Shown here piece by piece: positions 1 through 10,863 of a stretch of DNA of 31,352 bases. Numbering within the stretch: position 1 is the first letter of the stretch; every line of letters starts with the position of its first letter. Position numbers and translations under genes: made by a program. Where the stretch lies: positions 1-31,352 of the forward strand of contig JAAMPI010000586.1 of NCBI GenBank assembly GCA_013054445.1. The letters are read 5' to 3'. The notes below the pieces were generated by a model. It worked only from the letters and a program-made list of their open reading frames with translations, had not been told where the DNA came from and did not search any database. The DNA comes from Cudoniella acicularis. Taxonomy: Eukaryota; Ascomycota; Leotiomycetes; Helotiales; Helotiaceae.

Positions 1-3000
1 TAGGAGGTGACAAACCCTTCTTGATGAGCAACATTGTCGGACCAATAATAATTTCACTTGTCGTTGGTAATAACTTCACTTCCCGGATATCAAGTATATG
101 ATACTGATTTTTTCTCACAGGAAGTGCATTCTACAACACCGGAAACAACACGAATGGATTCTTCAGTCAGCAGGGTGTTATTTTCTTCAGTGTAAGCTCG
201 TTTGTGGTTGTCGGACGTCAATCGTGCTGATTGAGTTTAGCTGCTATTCAACTCGATTCAAACCCTGGTAGAGATCTCGACTCAATTTGCACAGCGACCC
301 ATTGTGGTATGTTACCTTCACTCTCTTTCGACCCCAACAATTAACATCCTCCAGGAAAAACAATCAAGCTTCGCAATGTACCACCCAGGAATCGACGCCA
401 TCGCATCACTAATCTCCCTCTACCCAGTCAAACTCATAGGCGTCAGTCTCTTCAACATCATCTTATACTTCCTATCAGGTCTGAGACGAGAAGCTGGCGC
501 CTTTTTTCACATTCATGTTGTTTACCTATACGATGGTATTGACTATGGCTTCAATGTTTCGTGTTATTGGAGCTGTTAATAAACATGAAGCTATTGCTAC
601 GAGTGTGGGCGGGGCTTTTCTTCTTCCGCTTATTGTGTATACTGGTTGTAAGTTTTGTAGCGCTGGGGAAGGAAGAGGGAGGTTGCTGATGGTGGATAGA
701 TATTATACCGAAACCGTCTATGCATCCTTGGTTCAAGTGGATTACTTATGTTAATCCTGTCTCTTATGCTTTTGAGAGTCTGATGGTAAGATATCTTTCT
801 CTTCACTTCCGTTGACTTGAAGCTAACTTCCTACAGGCAAATGAATTGTACCCAACCCCCAGACGTCCTCTCCCGTCTAATAGCTGACATCTTCCAGTCA
901 CGGACGATCGGTGCCATGCTCCGTCCTGGTTCCCAGCGGGCCAGCTTACCCAAATATCTCTTCTCAAAATCAAGTCTGTCCAGTGAATGGCGCGATTGCG
1001 GGATCAGGCTTCGTCTCGGGGGATCGATACATCGAGGCTTCATTCGAATACACCCATGCTCACCTCTGGCGGAACTATGGTATCCTGCTGGCTTTCTTCT
1101 TCGCACTAATCTTTGTTTATGGACTAGCAGTGGAGTTTGTCCCTCAAGTTGTGAAGGGTAGAGGCGATGTTTTGATCTTTCTGAAGCAGCAAAAGACTCC
1201 TCAAGGTCAGAACAGGAGACTTGAAGAGGAGAAGCAAGACATTGCTCCGCCACAGGATTCGGCAAGTGAAGCTGGTCAAATAGCTAATCTTACTCGTGCT
1301 CCAACGAAACTTGAAATCAGCAAAGAAGCCTTCACATGGGACAAAATCCAATATCAAATCCCTGTTAAAGGCGGCTCCAAAACCCTCTTGACAGATATCG
1401 ACGGCTTCGTCAAGCCCGGAACAATGACAGGTAAACCAATCCCCCATTCACCCAAACATACACCACACTCACAACAATAGCATTGATGGGCGAATCCGGC
1501 GCCGGTAAAACAACCCTTCTTAATGTCCTCGCCCAACGAATCCACACCGGCACCGTCCTCGGCTCAATCCTCATGAACGGTCTCCCGTTAGACGAAACCT
1601 TCGCTCGCAAAACAGGATACGTAGAAAGTCAAGATGTGCATCTCCATGAATTTACCGTGCGCGAAACGTTAAGGTTTTCTGCACAGTTGAGACAACCGCA
1701 GTCAGTTAGTGAGGAGGCAAAGAATGAGTATGTGGAGGAGGTTATTGAGATGCTTGATATGGGGAGTTTTGTGGATGCTGTTGTGGGTGTTCCTGGTTCG
1801 GGGTTGAGTTTGGAGCAGAGAAAGAGGATGACGGTGAGTAAAAGTGGAAGTCGGCTGGATGGAATTGGGAAGGGCTAATGTGAGATAGGTGGGAATTGAG
1901 CTTGTTGCTAAGCCGTCGATGCTTTTTCTGGATGAACCTACTAGTGGTCTTGATTCTCGTAAGTCACTTTCCACATTTGATATCCCTCTCTTCTCATTCA
2001 GGACAAAACTAATATAAGGTTCTAGAATCATCATTCGCAATAATAAGGTGTCTACGCAAGCTTGCAGATGCTGGACAGGCAATACTATGCACCATCCATC
2101 AACCGAGCGGAGGTCTTTTCGAACAATTCGACAGATTGCTGTTGCTGCAGAAGGGTGGTCGAAGTGTCTACTTTGGAGACATTGGCACCAATAGCAGGGA
2201 TGTAATTGGCTATTTTGAAACGCATGGGGCTATCAAATATCCTGCTCGGACAAATCCTGCGGAATGTAAGATATTCTGATATCCACCTCTATCTTACGAC
2301 TGACGATGCTAACAATTTGGACCAGACATCTTGACCGCTACTGAGGTCAGGTAAGTGCATTAAACAGTTGATTATTAACTGTGGTTAATACTAACTTGGT
2401 ATCACAGAGATGGCAAAGACTGGGCAACGATATGGCAGAACTCTGAAGAAGCTGCGATCGTCGAGCAAGAGATCACCTCTCTCAGCCAAGCCCCACAACC
2501 AAAACACAATACATCGCCCAATCATGCCTCACTAAACAATAAAGATACAACATCCTATCTACACCAATACCTACTAGTTCAAAAACGAAGTCTCCTATGG
2601 CATTGGCGCTCTCCAGTCTACATCCGCGGCAAGATACTGTTGAATGTCGTCGCTGGTCTGTTCATAGGATTCACATTCTATCAACAAGATAACTCCGCTC
2701 AAGGACTGCAGAATAAGTTGTTCGCGACTTTTGCGGTGGTGATCCAATCAGCTCGTAAGTTTTCTTCATCCATCCCACGTACTCGTGTATGCAGGAATTG
2801 ATAGAATGCAATAGCGATAATCAATGCACTCCAGCCTCGATTCTTCACAGCGAAAGCACTGTTCGAATCCAGAGAAGAACCAACTAAGATGTATCATTGG
2901 TCCATACTCATTATTACTGTTGGCGTCACAGAAATTATCGTCAATTTAATCATGGGAACTCTCTTCTTCCTTCCCTGGTATTTTGTGATTGGATTTCGAA

Positions 3001-3753
3001 ATGGTATAATTGATGCTCCTGGAAGAGGTGCTTATGAATGGCTTCTGCTTGTAAGAACATCCACCCACCTTCCCTCACGATTAATTTACATGCAGAGAAT
3101 GAGCTGACAAGGGATTTCGCTAGTTGATGTTCGAAACATGGCTTTCAACATTTGGTCAACTCATCGCAGGCATTGCACCAACACAACAAGCAGCCAGTCA
3201 ATTGATTCCCATGTTCTTCGTCTTCGTAGTTCTGTTTTGTGGTGTGCTGCAACCGTATTCTAAAATTCCGGAATTTTGGCATTTTGTTCATTTTGCTAGT
3301 CCGTTTACTTGGCTTATTGGGTATGTCCCCCTTCCTTTCCAACTTTTAATCTCTCATAGAAGCTTACATATCTAATAATTGGTTAGTGGATTACTTTCAA
3401 ACGTCCTCCATGAAGTAACAGTAATATGTTCTCCCACCGAAATCAATATCTTCCAACCACCGTCCAACACAACATGCGGCAGCTTCCTTGCTCCGTTCTT
3501 GACTTATGGTCCTGGAGCACTGTATAATCCTACTGCGACGGAAAATTGTGAGTATTGTCGATATGGGACGGGCGATGAGTATTTGAAGACTTTGGCTGTG
3601 GGGTGGAGTGGGCGATGGAGGGATTTTGGCGTTTTGTGGGCGTATGTGGCATTCAATGTGGGGCTTTTGTTGTTGCTTATTGGGTTGCCGAGGTGGATTA
3701 AGGGAAGAAAAAGGGCCGCAGAGAGGAAGGGCAGGGCTGAGGCGGGGAAATGA
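1..3753 (+). CDS. PDR-type ABC-G multidrug transporter, 3' part, frameshifted
   Basis: ATP-driven plasma-membrane efflux pump of the fungal PDR/CDR family; the N-terminal half lies outside the window. Exons read: <1-66, 121-191, 241-306, 355-647, 700-785, 837-847, 898-1430, 1481-1833, 1889-1958, 2026-2265, 2326-2350, 2408-2754, 2816-3050, 3124-3320, 3387-3753. Order: end of transmembrane domain 1 ([24 protein letters not shown]), extracellular loop, second nucleotide-binding domain with Walker [10 protein letters not shown], signature [10 protein letters not shown], Walker [14 protein letters not shown] and H-loop CTIHQPSG, then transmembrane domain 2 ending in [23 protein letters not shown] and a basic tail. 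The motifs and (NBD-TMD)2 order are diagnostic. Exon 837-847 is only 11 nt. In exon 355-647 the frame slips by one base at a six-T run (502-507): GAFF before and TFMLFTYTM after are both the expected family sequence. So this is either a pseudogene or a homopolymer error. Substrate unknown. Confidence 0.93.
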
Positions 3754-5093
3754 GGAGATAGAGGCCGTTGTGGAGACGAGACGAGACTCTTTGAGTTGGT
3801 ACACTTACTTCTTGGCATTACTGCCTTTCATGCTTAGGATATGCGTGAGATTACTTTTCAAACATCAGTTTAATACTCTACCTAGAGAAAGAATAAATTT
3901 CTTGTCACAGTCCGTTGAAATCAGGCGACCTAGCCGAGAAAAAAAGGGGTCGCTTATTGGTATGGGTCCGGCAAAGCCCTAATGGCTACGTACCGGCGGC
4001 ACTCAATAAATTCCACCATTTTGATTCTTGAAACAAGCCAAAAAGTAGCTTCATTCAAACCCAAAAGAGATATTTTGGGGGAGATTTTGGGATAGGAGAA
4101 GGATATGAATAAAAAAAAAAATACAAAAAACAAGTCAATGGACGCGCCAGGGAATCGAACCCTGGCATCAGTAGTCCAGGCGTCACAAGGGGAATTGGGA
4201 GCGCTATATGAAGCTTTTATACTTTCTTTAGTTTAGGAGCTTCGGGCTCAACATATTATAGCAATCGTACTCTTTTGAGCTGTGACATAGTACCTAGTTC
4301 TACCTCGAAGCCAAGTACTTGGCTCTCTTCATTTCACAATACCACCCAACAACTAGCCCTCGTTACATCGGTGTGACCATTTCGTCGAATCTCCTAACAT
4401 GCGGGCGTATTCATTGGAACTTTTGATCAACCGTAAGTATAATTGAATGGGATAATCTATGGAAGCTGGGAGATCTCAAGCTTAGATACAGATATACGGC
4501 TGTAGTCGTTCCTTCAACCCTTCTGACAGCACGTTCTCAGCTACGTATGTTCGAGAAGCCTTGCATGTCTCAGCTCACGCATACAACTATACATCTTGAG
4601 GCATTATTGGGGTTGCTGGTTTCTTCCAAGGTACCAGGGTCATTCTTTTTGCAGAGATAGCATATCCTCTAATGAACTAGAAAAATGCTTTGAGTATCAC
4701 CTTTTTTGGAGAAAGGTTGGGACTTCACTTACGATCTCAAACTGAGCAGTATTCTCGAATGCTCCTTTCGTTTCCTCGCCCACTTCGTACTTTATTCTTC
4801 TTAACCATCTATGCAGATTTGAATGGTCACAGCGAATCATTTCTAATTACACATGAAGATGGTTATGTCAGGTTCACAAGCAGATGCAGTCACGTGCGGA
4901 GTCAAGAATACGGTTGATTCTTCTCGAGAAAGGTCAAGACAAATTCTTCGCGAGCCAGAATATTGAGAACAGAGAAACTCAAAGTCGATGTTTTTCATAA
5001 TAGCATGCCTTCCAAGTCGACGAAAACTGAGGCAAGAGGAAACTCCTTTTAAGCTCGTTCTGTCATCTAGCACAAAGTTTTACCTACCACCGA
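3754..5093. other. Intergenic stretch after the ABC gene
   Basis: No convincing protein-coding gene. Small open frames here (for example 4690-4917) have no start context, splice partners or family resemblance. It contains an A-rich stretch at 4110-4130 next to a tRNA-like remnant (4141-4184). The part before 5093 presumably held the promoter of the decayed HET gene. Confidence 0.6.
4141..4184 (-). pseudogene. tRNA-like remnant (T arm plus damaged anticodon arm)
   Basis: On the minus strand this reads as a perfect T arm with a canonical Pol III B box (GGTTCGATTCC, 4151-4161 complement). Upstream of it is an arm CTGGA-CTACTGA-T(G)CCAG, which looks like an anticodon arm with anticodon ACT and one bulged G. 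T runs that could stop Pol III follow at the 3' side (complement of the A-rich 4110-4131). No D arm or A box is visible, the variable loop is missing, and the acceptor pairs only partly (GACGC with GCGTC). I read it as a truncated tRNA copy, not a working tRNA. Confidence 0.4.
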
Positions 5094-7104
5094 ATGGGCG
5101 GGCTGTGCCAGGCATGTCAAGGAATTCCTGATCCCGCCGTGATTCAGACGTTTCAGAGAACTATAAGCTCCTGGCCAAATATTAATGCTTTACAGCTATC
5201 CGCGCAGAATGGTTTCCTGCTCTGCCAGCTATTTATTCGACAGAAGTGGAACGACGTACTAGATCCCTACGGGGATATTGGCCAGAGAGCTAAGAAGCTG
5301 TTGAAGACAGGGTCTATTTGTGTGCTGTCGCATGCGTCACGGCCGGATCCTTGTTCTATTCTCGAGATTCAAGACGGCCCGAGCAGTGTAGTCGGAGAGG
5401 TTCTTGCTTTTGAACTTGGATCGCTACAATTATTTTCGCCCTTGGAGCCTATTCCTTTTGATGTAAGACTATGCCGTCAGCGAGAGCTGATACCTGATGC
5501 CACCTTTGCGGATCAGAAATCTGAAGATGTATCAAGCTATGTTCGAGAGAAGTTCCTGCAGTGGATGCGAGATTGTTTAAGAAATTATGAAAGTTGCAAG
5601 CCTTCCAGCGGCAAGTGGTACGTGCCAGCAAGGCTCATTCAAGTGTCTATGGAAGATACGGGATCCCAACGGCCGACTTTAAGGGCGACTCTTTGCGAGC
5701 TTGGGACATCATTGCTAGCTCGCTACTTGGCTCTCAGCTACCGCTAGCCAAAACACTCAGCAGCAGACCTTGGAGAGACCATTCCAACGCTTACAGAACT
5801 ATCAAAAGAGGCACTCAGTCAAGGCATTCCGACGGATAGATTGCTTCCAGTCTACCAATCCGTGCTCCATTTAACACACTATCTCAAATTCGAATACGTT
5901 TTAATTCTGAATGCACACTTTCTCTTGACGAGTCAAATACAGACAACGTGTTCCCGCTGTGGAGAAAGAGTCCAGTTGCGCCAGCTATTGAGTTACATTG
6001 GGATTTCGACACAAAGAGATTGATTATTCCTAAACCCAAGTACTACTAGCAAGCCGTGGTAAATAGTGCACTCTTTACTCGTGGATGGGTCTTCCAAGAA
6101 CGCTTCTTCTCTAGGAGAATCTTGCATTTCACCTAGAACGAAGTATTTTGGACTTGCTGCTTATCCTCTTTCCGAATCCGGAACCCATTGCTTAAGCGGC
6201 AACTCTCATAAAAATTCAATAGTAGTAACCATGGGAAATTTTTTTTAGGGAGCCTAAACTACTACGTGAGTCACGCGATGCAGCTAACTAGTCCTATACA
6301 ATGATGTATAGCTTTTGGATGGGAGCTATTATAGAGTTTACGAGTAAGGAATTGACATTCCCGTCTGACCGACTACCTGCAATAGCGAGTCTAGCTGCTT
6401 CAATGTCTGTCATACTGTCGGACGATGATCACCTTGCGGGGGCGTGGTCAGGTGCCTTGGGGCTTACGCTTAGTTGGTTTGTAAAGGCCCGGCCTGGAGC
6501 TGTGACAGCACTAACTATGGTTACTGGAGCGCTGTCGTGGTCATGGGCATTCGTCAGCGCGCCTATATCTTGGATAGCAGTTACAAGAGGCGCAGATCAT
6601 AGGCCCTGGTATCTTGGACATGAATCAAAACTAGCAACCAAAAGCCTATTTGGTTCGCTGGCTTTCTCTCGCCTCAAGCTAAAAGGAAAGAGGATCGCAG
6701 CGAAGCGAGGAGATTAGTTGGACAAATCAGATTTCCCAGGGTATAATGGAGAAACCTTCGACTTTATGCAAATGTACGAGGTTTATATCTTTATCTATTC
6801 AACATCAGATACTACAGCTATGTTTACCAACGTAGGGAAAGTATTCTTCGACACAGGACACCACCCCAAAGATTTCGACGCCCTAATCCTTAGCGAAGAT
6901 TTTGCTCTTGCAGTTGAATGCTTGGATGAAGAAGACCGCGGTTCTAAGGAATATCGCCGGATTAGACTCTTGAATCTCAAAATAGATGCCGTCAAGCCAC
7001 CAAAAGGATTCTTGTTTAGCGAGATAGAGAGCGGTAAACCTAAAGGAGAGACTAGTGATCGTTTTCTCGATATAATACTAGAGACCGTTGTCTACCTTTT
7101 ATAG
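5094..7104 (+). pseudogene. Decayed HET-domain (heterokaryon incompatibility) gene
   Basis: Relic of a HET-domain protein, the family behind vegetative incompatibility cell death. An intact 217-codon frame (5094-5747) starts with a Cys-containing head (LCQACQGI, then GFLLCQLF) and ends in the HET opening block SSGKWYVPARLIQV and RYLALSY. A TAG at 5745-5747 sits where the family has CWG. The same frame continues with QGIPTDRLLP and LHLTHYLKFEYV. The usual WID-LC-Q block is then missing and the frame shifts. A later frame holds TRGWVFQERFFSRRILHF followed by TAG and NEVFWTCC, with further TAGs at 6047-6049 and 6134-6136. From 6301 a third section reads FTSKELTFPSDRLPAIASLA and GALSWSWA, the conserved region downstream of HET domains. 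It runs through a TAG (6715-6717) in the same frame to a plausible C-terminus at 7104. Clearly non-coding now. Confidence 0.85.
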
Positions 7105-7618
7105 TCTTCAAATAATATATATATCTTACGACTCTTTAATGTACATCTCTGCTCCGAATAATGCTTCCTTTCTGCGTTGAGGACCAAGGACACAGATAAT
7201 TCTGTAAATGACTAGTCCAGTGAAAGTAGTGGTGAAACTAATTTCGCCCCTAGCTGTAGTTATAAATTATGCGTGAAGAATGGGCAAGAATTAGCTCCGC
7301 TCCGCGATGACAATCATGTAGCAGCAGTACCTTAGGGGTACAACAGGGCAGGGGTGCACAGCCACAAGTGTCTGGAAATGGACCCCGCTTAAATAATTAA
7401 CTAAAAAACTCGCGACACCCAATTGGCCCTTTACTGTACAGCGTAGAGCGCAAAGAGAGAAGAAGTGAAAGCCGGAAGTGAAAAGTTAGAAGTTTGTCAC
7501 GCAGAAGCATTTCCCCAGGAAGGGGACGACCGATTTTGTTGGCTGCGCACAGGGCCGCTTTTCGCTCTAACTTAATCGGAGGATGTCGGGAAACAGGAAT
7601 TTTCCGGCAAAGGTACGC

Positions 7619-7663
7619 GCAGCCACAAACGTCGCAGCCACACGTTTAGCAGCCACAAATTCT
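7619..7663 (+). repeat. Three-copy 15-nt tandem repeat
   Basis: Three consecutive 15-nt units begin with GCAGCCAC (7619-7633, 7634-7648, 7649-7663). The same GCAGCCACAA-type word also occurs near 7357. The repeat lies just before the fold-back at 7685. Confidence 0.7.
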
Positions 7664-7684
7664 ATTAGAATTTTACCGAGGTTA

Positions 7685-7805
7685 CTATCCCCTCGTCCGG
7701 TGAGACATAGTCCACGCCAGGCATCACAGCTAAAATCGTCAGGCAGGTACGTACCCTTTAGCTGTGATGCTGGCGTGGACTATGTCTCAGCGGACGAGGG
7801 GATAG
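7685..7805. repeat. Long fold-back inverted repeat (about 50-bp arms)
   Basis: The left arm 7685-7734 and right arm 7757-7805 are reverse complements, with one single-base gap and one mismatch in about 50 positions, around a 22-nt spacer. The arms are GC-balanced while the flanks are AT-rich. No clear target-site duplication borders the arms. It could be a MITE-like fold-back element or a recent inverted duplication. Confidence 0.9.
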
Positions 7806-7818
7806 AAACAGACCCTTT

Positions 7819-8004
7819 AAAGTAATAGCCTTAAAACCTACTATAACCTATTCTTAATAATTTAAAATAATACGATAATATAGGTGTTTTTAAATTTATA
7901 AAATTACATTATAAAGTAACAGCCTTAAAACCTACTATAACCTATTCTTAATAATTTAAAATATTACGGTAATATAGGTGTTTTTAAATTTATAAAATTA
8001 CGTT
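7819..8004. repeat. 94-bp AT-rich tandem duplication
   Basis: Two head-to-tail copies, 7819-7912 and 7913 to about 8004, each start AAAGTAA(T/C)AGCC and contain ATAGGTGTTTTTAAATTT. They differ at only a few positions, some of them C/T or A/G transitions. Confidence 0.88.
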
Positions 8005-8366
8005 AATCAGTTATGTTATAATTAGTACTTTGTACACAGTTAAAAATATTCTTAAGTAATTTTCTTAGCGAAATAAAGCGGCGTTGTTGAATTTGTATGC
8101 TTTTTTGCTGGTGCCTTGTTGCCTGTCGCCATAATAATCGTACCCGATATGCCGAAAGCGAAAGACAAAGTCAAATCGACGCCGGAATATTCAAAGGAAG
8201 GGGCAGGCAAGAGAATTAAGGATTAGAAATAAACCTACAAGGGACGAGCTTGAGAGAAGTATACGAATATAGAGTAATTTATCGGGCGAGTAAGAGCTTA
8301 GAGAAGCTAGGGTAAGAGAACAATTTAGGCGTTTAATAAAGGATGAGAGGAAACGGCCTTTACAAG

Positions 8367-8401
8367 TTAATGATTATTTAGTAGAATATAATAATCATTA
8401 A
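8367..8401. repeat. Perfect 12-bp inverted repeat
   Basis: TTAATGATTATT (8367-8378) is repeated as its exact reverse complement at 8390-8401, around an 11-nt spacer. A second small palindrome (6-bp arms, 3-nt loop) lies at 8461-8475. Confidence 0.75.
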
Positions 8402-8481
8402 TACCTATCTATAGGTTATATAAGTACTAGAGCCCGAGTAGGTAGCCTTAAGTTGTAATAATCTCGGTACGAGATTAGGGC

Positions 8482-8532
8482 AAAATCCAGATGGCCCCGA
8501 GCGCAGCGTAAGGGGCCGCCAGCTAGGATTTT
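8482..8532. repeat. Imperfect GC-rich hairpin
   Basis: AAAATCC (8482-8488) pairs with GGATTTT (8526-8532), and GGCCCC (8493-8498) with GGGGCC (8512-8517). Short mismatched stretches separate the paired blocks. It stands out as a GC-rich structure in AT-rich sequence and may be the end of a mobile element. Confidence 0.6.
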
Positions 8533-8818
8533 AGCGAAGCGGTCTTGTTCTCGTAGAAAGAAGTCCACCTTTCAAAAAAATAGTACGTGTTAATTAAGCT
8601 TTTACTTTTAATTACAACAATGATCTAAAAGTCTCAACTTTACAGCGTTATCTTACACAACAAAGCCGCAGGGGGTGCCTCCGATATTACGTACTGATGT
8701 CTGGAGATGGACCGGGTGGGTATTCCGCCTTGCGGCTCTACGCGAGCGACACCTCACTCTTCTCTCGTTCAACCCACCGACAATAATCCTAACCACAACG
8801 AGTGAAAGCTCATCCGCG

Positions 8819-10863
8819 ATGCTTGCTGATGGTTTAGATGTGACCGCTGATGGGCGCCCACCCGATGAACCTACAAAGACACAATCCAGCCAGAACTTGA
8901 AGTGCCCTGATTGCGACGCGCAGGGAAAGCCTACCAACTTCCCCAACCTTTCGAAACTAAAGTCAGTGGTAGACACCGTGGCGGACACGATACCTTATGC
9001 TAACATGAGAACAGCAAGCATCGTAACCAGCACGATAAACCCTACCCGTGTCAGGCAACTGGCTGCTCCAAGCGTTTCGGTCAAAAACAAACCCTCGATC
9101 GTCATAAACAAACGAAGCACGGGGATACAAATTACCCAGCGAAATTCTACCACTGTACTGTTGATGGCTGCAAATATTCGAGTACGGGGCAGGGGCAGAA
9201 GCGATTCATGAGACCTGATCAGGTGAAGGAGCACATCAAGGATTTCGGACATTATGGGCCGCACTCCGCAAACGACCGCCCGAAACGACCTGTAGCACAG
9301 CTCCCCAACGGGCATACCATCGTTGCTCTCTTTGAAGTATGGAATTTCGGTGAGGATGCGGATGGCGATGATGATGACGACGAAGATATAAAGCCTCTGC
9401 GGACTCTCCACAAGTGCGAGTGGAAATCGACACAAACAAAACTCTATCATTTGGATGTGACTGGAGACCTCTTTTTGCGCGGAGGAACGGAAGGTCAAGC
9501 GTGCTTGGTGCCCGGCTGTTATTACAATCCCTATACGTCTCTCGATGAATCCTGCCCTTCCCAGGCGTTAGAAAATGTCACATTTAAGACGGCAAAGGGT
9601 CTACGAGCGCATCAACGTCAGACTCATGTAGGGTCGAACATAGATTCAAGTGTACGGCAACGACCCCGATTTGAGAGCAATAATACCTCACAATGGCCTA
9701 ACACTGTTGATAATTCCGACCTAACGTCTTATATACATGGTCAAAAATTGACCTCGACACAAGCGGGGATCACAGAAAGTAAGAAACCATCAATAATACC
9801 ATACTCTACAACGTCCGATACCCTAGTGTACGATCCAAATTTCAATGTCACCGGAATTAGATCAAAATGCGAATGCTCTGCGTGCAACAAGACGGATATG
9901 GATAAGGAGCTCAGTGAATTTGTCAACGGGATCCTTCCCAATCAACCCCATGCCTTCGCATTTCATATGCCACCAAGTGGCAGTCCTGAGCAAATAGAGC
10001 CCAGAGAAGGTGCAACTCTGGATAACGGGACATCAACGAAAAGCAGTAATATCTGCTTTAGCGCTGATGACTTTTCGCACCACTCTTTCTCCTCCCTTAC
10101 GCCCATTACATATTCTCCTAGTGCACAACATAACTTGACATTCACGACATCTTCCGCATCAACTACTTGGTCTTTGCAGCCAAATCTTGGTTCTCTGGAC
10201 TTTCCTTCCCAAAATTCACCGAGCCCGCAGCCGTCAAACCATTCTAGATCAACGTCATTATGGGGTGAGTCAACGTTGGCTAGTTTTTGTTTCGAAGCGG
10301 ATTTGCCTGATCCGTTCTCAAATTCCCCCGGCCGATGCTCCATTAGTTCGATGTCGGACAAGGCTGGGACTCCAGATGGGAGTAAATTCGCCAAGAATAA
10401 TCGGGGGTGAGTTCTTCATCACTCTGTAATTCTTTTTACATTTAACTTACACGTATCTAGAAGGGTAAGCTGCACTGTTCCAGGCTGCGCTAGGGACTTC
10501 TCTCGACGCTCTGGCTTGCTGCGGCATATGGAGGGAGATCATTTAAAAAACTTGGGCTGCCCTCTCTGCCCAGGCCGCGTCATCCGGAGAGATAAACTGA
10601 GGGACCATCAGCGCAAAAAGCATGAAAACTATTCAACCTCGGAACTTTCCAAACTAGCCTTTAGCTCCTCGACTTGGAATTCAAACCCTTTCATAAATAT
10701 AAACGAAAATATTGCACCTAATAATCCTATGGGGAGTAGTCGCTCTGTCATGGAACATGGTTCAGGGAAAAGCGTAAATTCCCAAACAGAGCTGGCTTTG
10801 TCTACGCCTACGTTTGATACGCCTTATTTGGAAAATGATATGGGTCGAGTTATAGAAACGTGA
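8819..10863 (+). CDS. Multi-C2H2 zinc-finger protein, probable DNA-binding regulator
   Basis: Three exons, 8819-8961, 9015-10406 and 10461-10863, give 645 residues. Intron 1 is supported by a TGCTAAC branch site and by restoring SKLNKHRNQHDKPYPC, the typical finger linker. ATG 8819 is the first in-frame start. Fingers: C-x2-C ending HRNQH (about 29-54), YPCQATGCSKRF ending DRHKQTKH (about 58-83), then a looser YHCTVDGCKY unit ending in HIKDFGH. An Asp-rich stretch (DDDDDED) follows, then an atypical CLVPGCYYN unit ending RAHQRQTH. A long Ser/Pro/Asn-rich middle comes next, and finally a C-terminal pair CTVPGCARDFSRRSGLLRH and CPLCPG ending RDHQRKKH. Nuclear transcription factor or RNA-binding roles are possible; no target can be named. 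It sits about 2.6 kb from the sugar-porter start, convergent with that gene, so a role in the carbohydrate block is only a guess. Confidence 0.85.

Larger units (their letters stand above)
7105..8818. repeat. AT-rich repeat island, probable transposon debris
   Basis: Between the HET relic and the next gene lie a 15-nt tandem repeat, a 50-bp fold-back, a 94-bp tandem duplication, and several hairpins, all listed separately. No transposase, integrase or reverse transcriptase could be read in any frame. The short frames at 7583-7825 and 8149-8226 are not recognisable. AT-rich tandem copies with scattered transition differences fit an old repeat worn by RIP-type mutation, but the element class cannot be named. 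The last part (about 8540-8818) should include the promoter of the zinc-finger gene. Confidence 0.55.

Noticed and set aside
911..1480. Open frame beginning with GTG inside the ABC gene
   Set aside because: It is the middle of a coding exon (898-1430) read through the following intron, not a separate gene.
5745..6717. Possible reassignment of TAG to a sense codon, because several frames continue past TAG
   Set aside because: The HET relics also have frameshifts and missing blocks, so they are decayed anyway, and fungal nuclear code changes of this kind are not known. RIP-type mutation is simpler.
7583..7825. 80-codon frame across the tandem repeat and fold-back
   Set aside because: Its coding sequence is made of the 15-nt repeat and both arms of the inverted repeat; no family resemblance.
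7619..8004. CRISPR-like array
   Set aside because: The repeats are contiguous without regular unique spacers, and the host is a fungus.
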